This document shows, in pieces, positions 25,733 to 34,352 of a stretch of DNA of 53,329 nt. Position numbers and translations under genes: made by a program. A model generated the notes under the pieces. The model ran no database searches. It saw only the letters and a program-made list of their open reading frames with translations, and was not told the origin of the DNA. Numbering within the stretch: position 1 is the first letter of the stretch; every line of letters starts with the position of its first letter. Source of the DNA: an uncultured Bacilli bacterium (GTDB taxonomy: Bacteria; Bacillota_I; Bacilli_A; RF39; UBA660); contig CANPXU010000007.1 of NCBI GenBank assembly GCA_947586825.1, forward strand, positions 1 to 53,329, in the 5' to 3' direction.

Positions 25733-27537
25733 ACATAGTTGAGTATTTAAATAGTAAAAAGAAAACTCCTGAGGAAGTATGCCCTAAACTTTATGCCGGA
25801 ATAACGTTTCTTGATTCTTTCTTTAATAATTTTAAAGATCCATTAAGAATTATAGCTAAAACATCCGTAAAAGATTTATGCCTTGCGTACTTCACTTGTG
25901 TCTCGGCTAAAAATTATGACAGTTTTATTTTATTAGTTAATAAATATGAAGACTTGTTTGAAGATGAGAATGTTGATCTTTTTGTAATATTATTAATTTT
26001 ATGTACTAATAAAGAGTTTGTGAGTTCCTTTAAATCTGGTAGGGCCGATAAAGATGAATTAAAAAAATCTATTGCTCAAATGGCAGCTTCTTATAATATT
26101 CCCAAACAAGCAGGTATTAAGTTTATATTTAGATTTATTAGGAATATAAAAGATATAAATACCTTTATAACGATATTTCAAAAAATTAATTTTCGGGTAG
26201 ATAATGCTGCAGAATTAATAGCAATTATATATACACATGATGACATAAGAAAAACTCATGACGATTACGGAGCTGATGGCGAATTTGATGAAGAAAAATT
26301 TGATAAAGAAATCATGGAAGCTGAAAAAGATATTGGTAATATCCGTGAGTGCTGTGGCTACTTTAAAGAAGTCTATACTAATAGTCGCAGGAAATATGCT
26401 GATGAAATAAGAAAGATAAATGGCTTTAATAATATTTTACAAAAAATCATCGATATTCTTCGAAAAAATCCTAGTTATGTCAAACCTGATGTTATGGATA
26501 GTATCTTAGCTTTAGAAGTAGATGATGAAATAAAACATACAATATTAGACTATATTTATAGCCTTAATTCTAAATCGGAAAGGGAAATCATAAAATCATA
26601 TGATGACTTTGTAATCAGCTCTAGATATGCTTTAAAAGGTATTTTAAAAGACTATGGCATTAACATATATAGTTTATCAGGAGAAGAGATTGAGGCTTTA
26701 TGCCAAATGCATAGTCTTGAGTTAAGGGGTATTTTAGATTTTTTCTTTAAATTCCAAATTCCACTTCCTAGTATTTCAAGTATTACATCTTATGATTTAA
26801 ATGTTATTCAAAAGATAGCAAGTCTTTTGCAAAATGGGATATTAACTACTTCTTTCGTGGCAAGAAACATAAGTATTTTGGAAAAAGATAATCCTGATTA
26901 TAAAATGCTTATTGCTAATTTAAATCTTTTAGCAAATAGTGACATTAATATTAAGAATTATCCTAATAGTCTAGATATTTTATTAAATGATTTATCTTAT
27001 GCTTTAATGCTTTTAGAAAGATATGGTATTAGTATAAATAATAAAACAACTGATATCTCTTTTCTAAATAAACCAATGCTTGAAGCCAAGCTTGATCTTT
27101 TACTAGAGTGGGGTAAAGATATAACTATAATGGCAAATTATGATGACTTAAATGATTCTTATGAAGTTTTATACTTTAAACTTTTATCTTCATCTTTAGG
27201 CTTTGAATATACGCCAGATACTTATAGTATTTTTATGCCAAGTGATTTAATGCCTGATTCAGATGCCCTTGTACCTGAAGACTTAGCTACAAAATTTAGA
27301 GAAAATGTCGTTTATAGTCCGCTTCCTGAGTCATTTAATGATTATGTCGTAAATCAAAATGCCTTATCCTTTAAGGGGGTATATATTTCCCTTCATAGAG
27401 TATGTAAAAACCTTAGTGTTATCGATGCAAATGACCAAGAGCAAGTCTTTTATGCGATCATCTATCATGGCCATTATAATTTAAATCAAATTAATATTAT
27501 TAAAGAGGAACTTGCAAAAGCTCTTAATAGAGCATAA
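25729..27537 (+). CDS. Hypothetical large helical cytosolic protein
   Basis: The 602-residue protein is not recognised. It lacks signal peptide, membrane segments and nucleotide-binding motifs. The sequence is Leu/Ile/Asn/Lys-rich and appears almost wholly helical, in the manner of alpha-solenoid scaffolds. It starts inside the stop of the preceding hypothetical gene, pointing to a two-gene unit. The last codons carry the left arm of a terminator-like structure. Confidence 0.7.
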   Translation: MNIVEYLNSKKKTPEEVCPKLYAGITFLDSFFNNFKDPLRIIAKTSVKDLCLAYFTCVSAKNYDSFILLVNKYEDLFEDENVDLFVILLILCTNKEFVSSFKSGRADKDELKKSIAQMAASYNIPKQAGIKFIFRFIRNIKDINTFITIFQKINFRVDNAAELIAIIYTHDDIRKTHDDYGADGEFDEEKFDKEIMEAEKDIGNIRECCGYFKEVYTNSRRKYADEIRKINGFNNILQKIIDILRKNPSYVKPDVMDSILALEVDDEIKHTILDYIYSLNSKSEREIIKSYDDFVISSRYALKGILKDYGINIYSLSGEEIEALCQMHSLELRGILDFFFKFQIPLPSISSITSYDLNVIQKIASLLQNGILTTSFVARNISILEKDNPDYKMLIANLNLLANSDINIKNYPNSLDILLNDLSYALMLLERYGISINNKTTDISFLNKPMLEAKLDLLLEWGKDITIMANYDDLNDSYEVLYFKLLSSSLGFEYTPDTYSIFMPSDLMPDSDALVPEDLATKFRENVVYSPLPESFNDYVVNQNALSFKGVYISLHRVCKNLSVIDANDQEQVFYAIIYHGHYNLNQINIIKEELAKALNRA

Positions 27538-27563
27538 AAGATTTGAAAGTATCCTCTTTTTTT
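27502..27563 (+). terminator. Branched terminator-like hairpin
   Basis: AAAGAGGA (27502-27509) pairs with TCCTCTTT (27552-27559), enclosing a small GCTCT/AGAGC hairpin around 27520-27533. A run of seven Ts follows. It overlaps the promoter of the next gene. Confidence 0.5.
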
Positions 27564-27571
27564 GCTACAAT
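27543..27571 (+). promoter_or_regulatory. Promoter giving a leaderless mRNA for the YgjP-like gene
   Basis: TTGAAA (27543-27548), a 17-base spacer ending in TGC, and TACAAT (27566-27571) form a good promoter. The predicted start point coincides with the ATG at 27578, so the transcript would have no leader or ribosome binding site. Confidence 0.6.
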
Positions 27572-27577
27572 GAAAGT

Positions 27578-28210
27578 ATGAATATAAAGTTAGGAAATAA
27601 CACAATTTTAGTCACCGTTGTATATAAGAATAATCGTAATATGTATTTTCGCTTTAATGAAAATGCTGATTTAATTGTGACTTGTCCTAAAGGCACCTTA
27701 GATGAAGAAATCGTAAAGCTTATTAAGAAAAATGAATCTTCACTACTTAAGATGTATAATACCGCATTAGATAAGAAAAATTATAATGAAAAATTCTATT
27801 TACTAGGTAAAGAATATAAAAGAGTCTTTGATGAAAAATATGATGAAGTTAAAATCGAAGGTGATTTTATTTATGCTAAAGACGATACAGCTTTAGAAAA
27901 ATATGTTAAAGATAAATATACGGAAGTATTTACTAAAGAAGCCGAAGTTTGTGCTAAATGTTTTAAAAATCTTCCAGAATATAAATTAAAGTTTAGATTT
28001 ATGAGAACAAGATGGGGAGTTAATAACTCAAGAGATATTAGTATTACTTTAAATACGGAACTTATTAAAAAAGATGAAAGATTAATTGACTATGTCATTA
28101 TTCATGAAATGGCACATTTTTATGAACACAATCATTCTAAAGATTTTTGGAATATTGTGTCTTTAGCGTGTCCAGATTATAAAGAAAGGAGAAAAGCACT
28201 AAGAAAATGA
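27578..28210 (+). CDS. YgjP-like (DUF45) zinc metallopeptidase-fold protein
   Basis: The 210-residue protein matches the YgjP/DUF45 family. The zinc motif HEMAH lies at 176-180 with a further His at 186 in EHNHSKDFW. The upstream RTRWGVNN block (about 143-150) and C-terminal PDYKERRKAL are family hallmarks. Family members are predicted cytosolic metallopeptidases; substrates are not established. ATG at 27578 is chosen over one 66 bases upstream because the earlier one lies inside the previous gene and the promoter points exactly to 27578. The stop overlaps the next gene as ATGA. Confidence 0.88.
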   Translation: MNIKLGNNTILVTVVYKNNRNMYFRFNENADLIVTCPKGTLDEEIVKLIKKNESSLLKMYNTALDKKNYNEKFYLLGKEYKRVFDEKYDEVKIEGDFIYAKDDTALEKYVKDKYTEVFTKEAEVCAKCFKNLPEYKLKFRFMRTRWGVNNSRDISITLNTELIKKDERLIDYVIIHEMAHFYEHNHSKDFWNIVSLACPDYKERRKALRK

Positions 28211-28926
28211 AAATAACCAGTACGAGCAATGAGAAAGTTTTAGCGTGGGCAAAACTTAAGATGAAAAAGTATCGGGATATTGAAAATACTTTTTTAGTCG
28301 AAGGTGATAATTTAGTACGTGAAGCCCTAAAAAAAGGAATAGTTAAAGAGATAATTGCTACTTATGATACGATGTTTGATGTACCAAGCTATGTTGTAAA
28401 CGAAAAGATAATGACTAAACTTTCCATGATGGTTAATCCTCCGAGTATAATGGCCGTATGTAGTTATATCTTGCCTGATAATATCGAAGGAAGGGTTTTA
28501 CTCCTTGATAGAATACAAGATCCGGGCAATTTAGGAACGATTATAAGATCAGCGGTGGCCTTTAATTTTGATACCATCATTATTAGTGAAGACTCTGTTG
28601 ATATGTATAACGAAAAAGTTATTAGAGCATCCGAAGGTATGATATTTCACATTAATATCATTAAAAGTGATTTAGAAAGCATGATTGATCTTTTAAAACG
28701 CAAAGGTTATAAGATTATTGGTACTGATGTTCATGGTGGTAAGAAGGTAAAAGAATATAAAGATAGTAATTATGCCTTTATTATTGGCAATGAAGGAAAT
28801 GGTATGAGTATTGAAATTAAAGAGTTATGTGATGCTTTTGTTTATATTCCCATATCTAAAACTGTTGAAAGCTTAAATGCGGCCGTGGCGGCTTCAATAA
28901 TTATGTATGAGGCCTCAAATGAATGA
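28207..28926 (+). CDS. SpoU/TrmH-family RNA 2'-O-methyltransferase
   Basis: This SPOUT methyltransferase would 2'-O-methylate a ribose in rRNA or tRNA. An N-terminal substrate-binding domain (about 1-85, VEGDNLVREAL) is followed by the knotted SPOUT domain with motif 1 DPGNLGTIIRSA (about 106), motif 2 IIGNEGNGMS (about 192) and motif 3 IPISKTVESLNAAVAASI (about 214). The closest type is the RlmB/YsgA group acting on 23S rRNA, but the target base cannot be told from sequence. It starts within the stop of the YgjP-like gene and overlaps rimM by eight bases. Confidence 0.9.
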   Translation: MKITSTSNEKVLAWAKLKMKKYRDIENTFLVEGDNLVREALKKGIVKEIIATYDTMFDVPSYVVNEKIMTKLSMMVNPPSIMAVCSYILPDNIEGRVLLLDRIQDPGNLGTIIRSAVAFNFDTIIISEDSVDMYNEKVIRASEGMIFHINIIKSDLESMIDLLKRKGYKIIGTDVHGGKKVKEYKDSNYAFIIGNEGNGMSIEIKELCDAFVYIPISKTVESLNAAVAASIIMYEASNE

Positions 28927-29401
28927 TTTATATGTTGGTACAATAACGGGGTGCCATGGTATTAAAGGTGAACTTAAAATATTATCGGATTTTGAATATA
29001 AAGAAAGAGTTTTTACTAAAGGCTTTCCCCTTATAATTGATGATAATATTTATAAAATAACTTCGGTAAGAGTTCATAAAAATTTCTTTTTAATTACGAT
29101 TGATGATTTATATGATATTAATGAAGTAAATCACTTAATAAATAAAGATGTGTATATTAAAAGATGTGATTTACCTCTAAATGAAAGTGAATATCTACTT
29201 AATGATTTAATGGGAGCAAAAGTATTTGATAATAATGAAGATATTGGCATGGTTACCGATATTGTTTTAGGTAAAAATAATAATTTTGTAAAAGTAGATA
29301 ATAGTTTCTTAATTCCTCTTATAAGTGAATATATCGCTTATTTTGATGAAAAAAGTAATATTTTGTATACAAAAAATGGTAAAAGTCTAAAAATATCATA
29401 A
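28919..29401 (+). CDS. rimM: 16S rRNA processing protein RimM
   Basis: RimM assists maturation of the 30S head and binds S19. The 160-residue protein has the N-terminal RimM domain (VGTITGCHGIKGELKI) and a C-terminal PRC-barrel (about 90-160, LLNDLMGAKVFDNN..IG..TDI and IPLISEYI). ATG at 28919 is preferred over an in-frame ATG at 28907 because TGAGG sits six bases before it. It overlaps the preceding methyltransferase gene and is followed by trmD, as in many bacteria, but rpsP and rplS are not adjacent. Confidence 0.93.
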   Translation: MNDLYVGTITGCHGIKGELKILSDFEYKERVFTKGFPLIIDDNIYKITSVRVHKNFFLITIDDLYDINEVNHLINKDVYIKRCDLPLNESEYLLNDLMGAKVFDNNEDIGMVTDIVLGKNNNFVKVDNSFLIPLISEYIAYFDEKSNILYTKNGKSLKIS

Positions 29402-29407
29402 TTTTTA

Positions 29408-29416
29408 TGATATACT
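29408..29416 (+). promoter_or_regulatory. Extended -10 promoter candidate for trmD
   Basis: TGATATACT (29408-29416) lies in the 41-base gap between rimM and trmD, 26 bases before the trmD start. This would allow trmD to be transcribed separately. Confidence 0.4.
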
Positions 29417-29442
29417 TTATTTAATGGGCGAGGGAGGTTTTT

Positions 29443-30117
29443 ATGAGAATTGACATTTTAACTCTATTCCCTGATATGCTTACAGGCTTTTTAAATGAAT
29501 CTATTATTAAAAGAGCTATAGCAGATAACAAAGTTACTATTAATTTAATAGATTATCGTAAGTATACCAAGCTAAATAATAATCAAGTTGATGATACTGC
29601 TTTTGGTGGTGGCGCTGGCATGGTTATTATGTGCGAGCCTATTGTTCTTGCCCTTGAAGACATTAAAACGGATGATAGTCACATTATATTACTTGATCCT
29701 AAGGGTAAATTATATAAGCAAAAAGAAGCTAAAAGATTAAAAGAATATAAACATTTAATCCTTATATGTGGCCATTATGAAGGTATTGATGAAAGAATTA
29801 AAAACTATGTAGATGAAGTAATATCAATTGGCGACTATATTCTTACGGGTGGTGAACTAGCTTCTGCTATCATAACGGATAGTGTTGTAAGATTGCTTCC
29901 GGGTGTTATTACTTCTGAATCTTTAGATAGTGAAAGTTTTGATGAAAATTTACTAGATTATCCTGTATATACCAAACCCCGTAACTTTAGAGGTTATGAA
30001 GTTCCTGAAGTACTTCTTTCAGGTAATCATAAATTAATAGATGAATATCGGTATAATGAAAGAGTAAGACTTACTAAAGAAAATAGACCCGATTTAATAG
30101 GTGATAAAGATGAGTAA
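29443..30117 (+). CDS. trmD: tRNA (guanine-N1)-methyltransferase TrmD
   Basis: TrmD makes m1G37 in tRNAs and prevents +1 frameshifting. The 224-residue SPOUT protein has MRIDILTLFPDM at the start, the DDTAFGGGAGM loop, the GHYEGIDERI motif and the DYILTGGELA and LLPGVI motifs forming the knotted SAM site. Length is slightly short but complete through the C-terminal helical domain. GAGGGAGG is a strong ribosome binding site. The stop overlaps the next small gene. Confidence 0.96.
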   Translation: MRIDILTLFPDMLTGFLNESIIKRAIADNKVTINLIDYRKYTKLNNNQVDDTAFGGGAGMVIMCEPIVLALEDIKTDDSHIILLDPKGKLYKQKEAKRLKEYKHLILICGHYEGIDERIKNYVDEVISIGDYILTGGELASAIITDSVVRLLPGVITSESLDSESFDENLLDYPVYTKPRNFRGYEVPEVLLSGNHKLIDEYRYNERVRLTKENRPDLIGDKDE

Positions 30118-30508
30118 TTATATAATTTTAAAAGATAATGAGGAAAAACAAATTGTTAAAGTAACTGCTGAAAATTACTATACTTTTACGCCTAAATCTA
30201 AAACAAAAGAAAGTGTTACTTATATTACAATTTATGATTATGATAAAATTTGTAAAATTGTTTTAAAAAAATTAATGATTAAATATCAAAAGCTTATTAA
30301 TATGCTAAATGATATTAATGGAGAAGATGATTCATCTTCTAATTATGCTCAATGCCTAGATGAATTAAATAAATTATATGATATGATTGAGTACAAATAT
30401 AAAAAGTATTTAAAACAAGAACTGTATAATAAATTTATTGAAGATTTAAGCAACTTAAAAGAATTTATTGTCATTGGTGTAGAAAATAAAAACACTATAA
30501 GGAGATAA
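30110..30508 (+). CDS. Hypothetical small cytosolic protein
   Basis: The 132-residue protein is not recognised. The first 45 residues are strand-rich; the rest is a pair of long Lys/Leu/Tyr-rich helices around a short acidic Ser-rich loop near residue 70. No membrane segment is seen. ATG at 30110, inside the trmD end, is chosen because AGGTGA lies five bases upstream; a GTG nine bases earlier is in frame but poorly placed. It is probably coupled to trmD and to the next gene, two bases downstream. Confidence 0.65.
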   Translation: MSNYIILKDNEEKQIVKVTAENYYTFTPKSKTKESVTYITIYDYDKICKIVLKKLMIKYQKLINMLNDINGEDDSSSNYAQCLDELNKLYDMIEYKYKKYLKQELYNKFIEDLSNLKEFIVIGVENKNTIRR

Positions 30509-30510
30509 TA

Positions 30511-31098
30511 ATGGGTGATAATAGTAGTCTTAAAGAAGAACAATTAAAAGCTGCAATGGAAATGCAAGAAATGGGTATAGATCCCGACCAAATAATGGTA
30601 ACGTACACCCCAGAGGAATTCCACGAGATGTATAATGGTCCAGAAGACGTTCATTTTGAACTGACAGAAGAAAATATAGATGCATTTCCTATTTCACTGC
30701 TTGGCTGTAGTTCGGTTTTACGTGGCTACGATTTGAGCGTAAATGCTTTTGGGAATCCTTTTAACCAAAATATAGTGGATTTATATAATAGAACAATCAG
30801 AAAAGCTCTAACAAATGCCGATGAATGTGATTATTCAGTAAGACAACTTGTAATGCAAATAGATATACAAAGTACACTTGATAAAGCTATTGCTGCGGCC
30901 TTGGCTTATTACATGGAAGAATTTGAAGCCGATGAACGAGCTTATGAATCTGCGATTAACACAATGCAAAAAGCTGAACTTGCTAGTGATATGCGCCGAA
31001 GTAAGATGGTAGTAGATAGAGTTGTCTTTACTAAAAATGGTAATGATGATCTTACTAAATTCCTTCAAGAGTTATTATATGATATAAGGGAAAGATGA
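30511..31098 (+). CDS. Hypothetical acidic cytosolic protein
   Basis: The 195-residue protein is not recognised. It is acidic and Met-rich at the start, with no membrane helix. Residues 10-45 contain QEMGIDPDQIMVTYTPEEF, followed by a helical second half (about 95-195). It is the last gene of the rimM/trmD cluster with AAGGAGAT before its start. Its codon use resembles its neighbours. Confidence 0.65.
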   Translation: MGDNSSLKEEQLKAAMEMQEMGIDPDQIMVTYTPEEFHEMYNGPEDVHFELTEENIDAFPISLLGCSSVLRGYDLSVNAFGNPFNQNIVDLYNRTIRKALTNADECDYSVRQLVMQIDIQSTLDKAIAAALAYYMEEFEADERAYESAINTMQKAELASDMRRSKMVVDRVVFTKNGNDDLTKFLQELLYDIRER

Positions 31099-31134
31099 GC
31101 GATTATCTTTTTTTAATTGCTAATCTTTCTAAAA

Positions 31135-31143
31135 TGTTATACA
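31135..31143 (+). promoter_or_regulatory. Extended -10 promoter candidate for the third surface protein
   Basis: TGTTATACA (31135-31143) lies 21 bases before the ATG at 31165, with an AGGGTAG ribosome binding site in between. Confidence 0.4.
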
Positions 31144-31164
31144 ATTACATTAGGGTAGAATAAT

Positions 31165-32316
31165 ATGAAAAAGAGTAATAGAAAATGTGTGATGTCTAGT
31201 AAAAATGCGGTTACTTTAATTATCGTGACTGCTATTTGTATCTTGTTAGTTATAATTGGTTTATGCAGTGTTTTAAATCGTTATTTTGATAACAAAGAAA
31301 ATCGTGAAGAAGGTTTAAGACCAACTTTTTATGCTGATGAATTAACAAAAATGGATATTATAGTTCCACCTGGTAAAGAGAATAATGAAATTAATAGTAT
31401 TGACTACAAAATCTCTTTACAAAACAAAAACGATGTAACTAGTGTTTGTCGTTATAATTTATATTATTATTGGGATGAAAATCCTGAGGGTTACTATCGT
31501 GATGACCACCAAGATTCAATTACTCTAACTGGTGCTTTAAATGATCATATTATTTTTGAAAATATTGAATTAAAAGATTATAATTTAGGTGATTTAAGAA
31601 CCTTATTAGCGTCTTATTATATTATTAATGATGGTAATGAAATAACTAATCAAAATTGGCATATCACATCATATTTTCATGGTAATCAAATTTCAGAAAC
31701 TATAAATAATAGGAATTTCCCTGGTAGTATTGGTGTTGAAGAAGTTATATGTACTGAAGCTATCTATTTAAAAGATCAAAATATTAGCCAAGATAATAAT
31801 TATATTTGTTTAAACTCTAGAGATGAATTCTGTGCTGAAGAAGATTTATATGAAATTATTAGTATGGATGAAGATGGTATTAAAGTTGTAAGAACTAAAG
31901 CTTTTGGTATTTCTTCATGGAACAATGATTTATTACCAAGACTTGAAGAAGCATTTCTAGATACTGATGGTAAATATATACGAGGAATGACTTTAGCACA
32001 TAATTGGTCTTTATATGATGAAGAGAATTTAAATGCTAGTATTCAAACTCTTGAAGAACATGAAAATAATGCCGAAAATAAAGTAGTAAGTAAAGTAGGT
32101 CTTTTATCATTAAGTGATTATAGACGCTTAAAAGATTTAAATGGATATAATAAACCATATCTTCTTTTATCTGATACAGGACTAGTTCTTAATATGGATG
32201 GGTCTTTAGCTAAAACTAGTACTACCGGATATGTATATCCTGTTTTATATCTTGATTTAAGTGCTGTAGTATCTAAAGGTGATGGTACTTGGGGAAATCC
32301 ATATTTTGTAAATTAA
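31165..32316 (+). CDS. Membrane-tethered surface protein with C-terminal NPY module
   Basis: The 383-residue protein has a short basic cytosolic start, one membrane helix (about 15-36) and an outside region. The NYICLNSRDEFCAEEDLYEII stretch (split here as NYICLNS and EEDLYEII) parallels NYICF...LYRII in the 54-1349 protein. The end, YPVLYLDLSAVVSKGDGT..NPYFV, parallels both paralogues. Two Cys lie in the same relative place as in the first paralogue, suggesting a conserved disulfide. A Pro/Asp-rich linker follows the anchor. Function unknown; likely a surface structural or adhesive protein. It is transcribed from its own promoter. Confidence 0.75.
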   Translation: MKKSNRKCVMSSKNAVTLIIVTAICILLVIIGLCSVLNRYFDNKENREEGLRPTFYADELTKMDIIVPPGKENNEINSIDYKISLQNKNDVTSVCRYNLYYYWDENPEGYYRDDHQDSITLTGALNDHIIFENIELKDYNLGDLRTLLASYYIINDGNEITNQNWHITSYFHGNQISETINNRNFPGSIGVEEVICTEAIYLKDQNISQDNNYICLNSRDEFCAEEDLYEIISMDEDGIKVVRTKAFGISSWNNDLLPRLEEAFLDTDGKYIRGMTLAHNWSLYDEENLNASIQTLEEHENNAENKVVSKVGLLSLSDYRRLKDLNGYNKPYLLLSDTGLVLNMDGSLAKTSTTGYVYPVLYLDLSAVVSKGDGTWGNPYFVN

Positions 32317-32339
32317 ATATGTAATTTCTTTAAAAAGTA

Positions 32340-32348
32340 TGTTATAGT
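32340..32348 (+). promoter_or_regulatory. Extended -10 promoter for nusB
   Basis: TGTTATAGT (32340-32348) lies 22 bases before the nusB ATG, followed by a TTAGGAG ribosome binding site. Confidence 0.5.
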
Positions 32349-32370
32349 AATAGAGTTTTAGGAGATATAT

Positions 32371-32769
32371 ATGGCATATACAAGAAGTTATTTAAGAGAA
32401 AAAGCAATGATTATTATCTATCAAATTAGCATAGATGAAGAAAATAAAATTGATTATGATTTAGATGCTAAGATAAGAGAAAATCTTGAAGTAGATAATG
32501 AATTTGTTAAAGAGATTGTTTATGGCGTTGAAACATATAAAGGTGAGCTTGATAAAATTGCTAATGAGCATATGGTAGACTGGGATATCAGTCGAATTGA
32601 TAAAACCGGTAAAGCCATATTAGAGATAGCTTTGTTTGAGCTTAAGTATACTGATACTCCAGAGGTTGTTGTTATAAATGAAGCTATTGAGCTTGCTAAA
32701 AAATACAGCGATGATTCAGTAAGAAAGATTATTAATGCCGTTTTGGATAAAGTAATAAAAGAAATGTAA
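32371..32769 (+). CDS. nusB: Transcription antitermination factor NusB
   Basis: NusB binds boxA RNA with S10 (NusE) and promotes antitermination on rRNA operons. The 132-residue all-helical protein has family length, with the typical RSYLREKAMIIIYQ first helix, an FVKEIVYGV block, and the conserved ILEIALFELKYTDTPEVVVINEAIELAKKYS end region (in parts). It heads the nusB-xseA-xseB group, a common Bacillota order. Confidence 0.92.
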   Translation: MAYTRSYLREKAMIIIYQISIDEENKIDYDLDAKIRENLEVDNEFVKEIVYGVETYKGELDKIANEHMVDWDISRIDKTGKAILEIALFELKYTDTPEVVVINEAIELAKKYSDDSVRKIINAVLDKVIKEM

Positions 32770-32785
32770 ACAGTAGGAGACTAAA

Positions 32786-34051
32786 ATGGAACATGAATAT
32801 TTAAAAGTAAGTGAGATTAATAATTATATCAAAATGATTTTAGATGGTGATCCATTTTTAGGTAAAGTCTTTATATCTGGTGAAATATCTAATTTTAAAA
32901 ATCATACTCGCGGACATTTATATTTTTCCCTAAAAGATGAAGGGGGAAGAATTAATGCCGTGATGTTTGCAAGTAGCGCCAAAAATTTAACATTCGTGCC
33001 TGAAGATGGAATGAATGTTTTAGTTGAAGGAAGAATAAGTGCTTATCCAGCAACAGGAAGCTACCAAATATATGTTGATAAAATGGAAATGGATGGCATT
33101 GGCAAACTATTTATTGAATATGAAAAGCTAAAGAAAAAGCTAGAGCAAGAAGGCCTATTTTCACCCGAACATAAAAAGAAGATTCCTAGATATCCGAACC
33201 GGATAGGTGTAGTTACGGCTTCAACGGGAGCTGCTGTTCGAGATATCATTTCAACTATTAAAAGAAGATATCCTATCTGTGAAGTAATTTTATTTCCAAG
33301 TCTAGTTCAAGGCGATGGAGCAAAAGATAATATTGTTAAACAAATAAAAATTGCTGATAGTTATAATTTAGACACCTTAATCGTGGGTCGCGGTGGAGGT
33401 TCTATTGAAGATCTATGGGCTTTTAATGAAGAATGTGTAGCTAGAGCTATATATGAGTGTAATACGCCCATCATTAGTGCCGTAGGGCATGAGATAGATT
33501 TTACAATTGCGGATTTCGTAGCTGATTTAAGAGCTCCAACTCCAACGGGAGCAGCTGAAATGGCTGTGCCTACAATCATGGATGTTAATGCTTTAATCGA
33601 AAATTATACGATTCGTCTTAATAAATTTATCAAAAATATGATTAATGAAAAGTTTATTAGATTAGAAAGATTTAAAAGATCCTATATTCTAAAAAATCCA
33701 ATGAGTATTTATGAAATAAAGGAACAAAAAGTAGATAATTTAATAGACAATGCTAGAAATAATATTTTAAACATTTTGTATAACAAAGAAAAAAGAGCTC
33801 GTGAAATTATGACAAGCTCTATCTTGCAAAATCCTATGTCTTTAATTGAAAAAAAAGAAAATAAGTTATCACTTTTAATAAATAGTCTTAAACTATTAAA
33901 TCCATTAGGAATACTGGAAAAAGGTTATAGTATTATCAAAAGTGATAATGAAGTAATAAAAGATGCTAGTAAACTTAAACAGGGTAGTAATATTGAGATA
34001 AAGATGCACGCTGGAGAAGTTTCAGCAACAGTTATGGAGGTTAGAAAATGA
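32786..34051 (+). CDS. xseA: Exodeoxyribonuclease VII large subunit
   Basis: XseA is the catalytic subunit of exonuclease VII, which degrades single-stranded DNA from both ends. The 421-residue protein begins with the OB-fold DNA-binding domain (about 1-100, VFISGEISNFK..TRGHLYFSLKD) and continues with the exonuclease domain, which has VVTASTGAAVRDI, GRGGGSIEDLWAFN and PIISAVGHEIDFTI motifs. A long helical region follows. Its end overlaps xseB by four bases. A ribosome binding site GTAGGAG lies upstream. Confidence 0.96.
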   Translation: MEHEYLKVSEINNYIKMILDGDPFLGKVFISGEISNFKNHTRGHLYFSLKDEGGRINAVMFASSAKNLTFVPEDGMNVLVEGRISAYPATGSYQIYVDKMEMDGIGKLFIEYEKLKKKLEQEGLFSPEHKKKIPRYPNRIGVVTASTGAAVRDIISTIKRRYPICEVILFPSLVQGDGAKDNIVKQIKIADSYNLDTLIVGRGGGSIEDLWAFNEECVARAIYECNTPIISAVGHEIDFTIADFVADLRAPTPTGAAEMAVPTIMDVNALIENYTIRLNKFIKNMINEKFIRLERFKRSYILKNPMSIYEIKEQKVDNLIDNARNNILNILYNKEKRAREIMTSSILQNPMSLIEKKENKLSLLINSLKLLNPLGILEKGYSIIKSDNEVIKDASKLKQGSNIEIKMHAGEVSATVMEVRK

Positions 34052-34272
34052 AAGAAGAAAAAACTTTTGAAAGTGCTTTAGATAATCTTGAAAAGATTGT
34101 TAAAGAACTAGAAAATGGTAATATTGATTTAGACAATGCTATTAAAAAGTATACAGAAGCTATGGAATTGTCTAAGTATTGTTCAGAAAAATTAAAAGAT
34201 GCTACTGATAAGGTAAATAAAATATTAACGGAAAATGGTGAACTAAAAGATTTTGAAGTTGAAAATAGCTAA
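34048..34272 (+). CDS. xseB: Exodeoxyribonuclease VII small subunit
   Basis: XseB is the small helical subunit that binds many copies to XseA. The 74-residue protein has the typical FESALDNLEKIVKELENG opening and the LDNAIKKYTEAMELSKYC helix. Length is normal. It starts in the xseA stop (ATGA overlap), giving the expected coupled synthesis. Confidence 0.95.
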   Translation: MKEEKTFESALDNLEKIVKELENGNIDLDNAIKKYTEAMELSKYCSEKLKDATDKVNKILTENGELKDFEVENS

Positions 34273-34287
34273 ATTAGCTATTTTTTT
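34264..34287 (+). terminator. Intrinsic terminator after xseB
   Basis: AATAGCT (34264-34270) and AGCTATT (34276-34282) form a stem over the stop codon, followed by seven Ts. Confidence 0.8.
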
Positions 34288-34352
34288 GTTGCCTTTTAAT
34301 TGTACTTTAACTAATTTTTTGATAAAATGATAATAGTAGGAGTATGGTAAAT

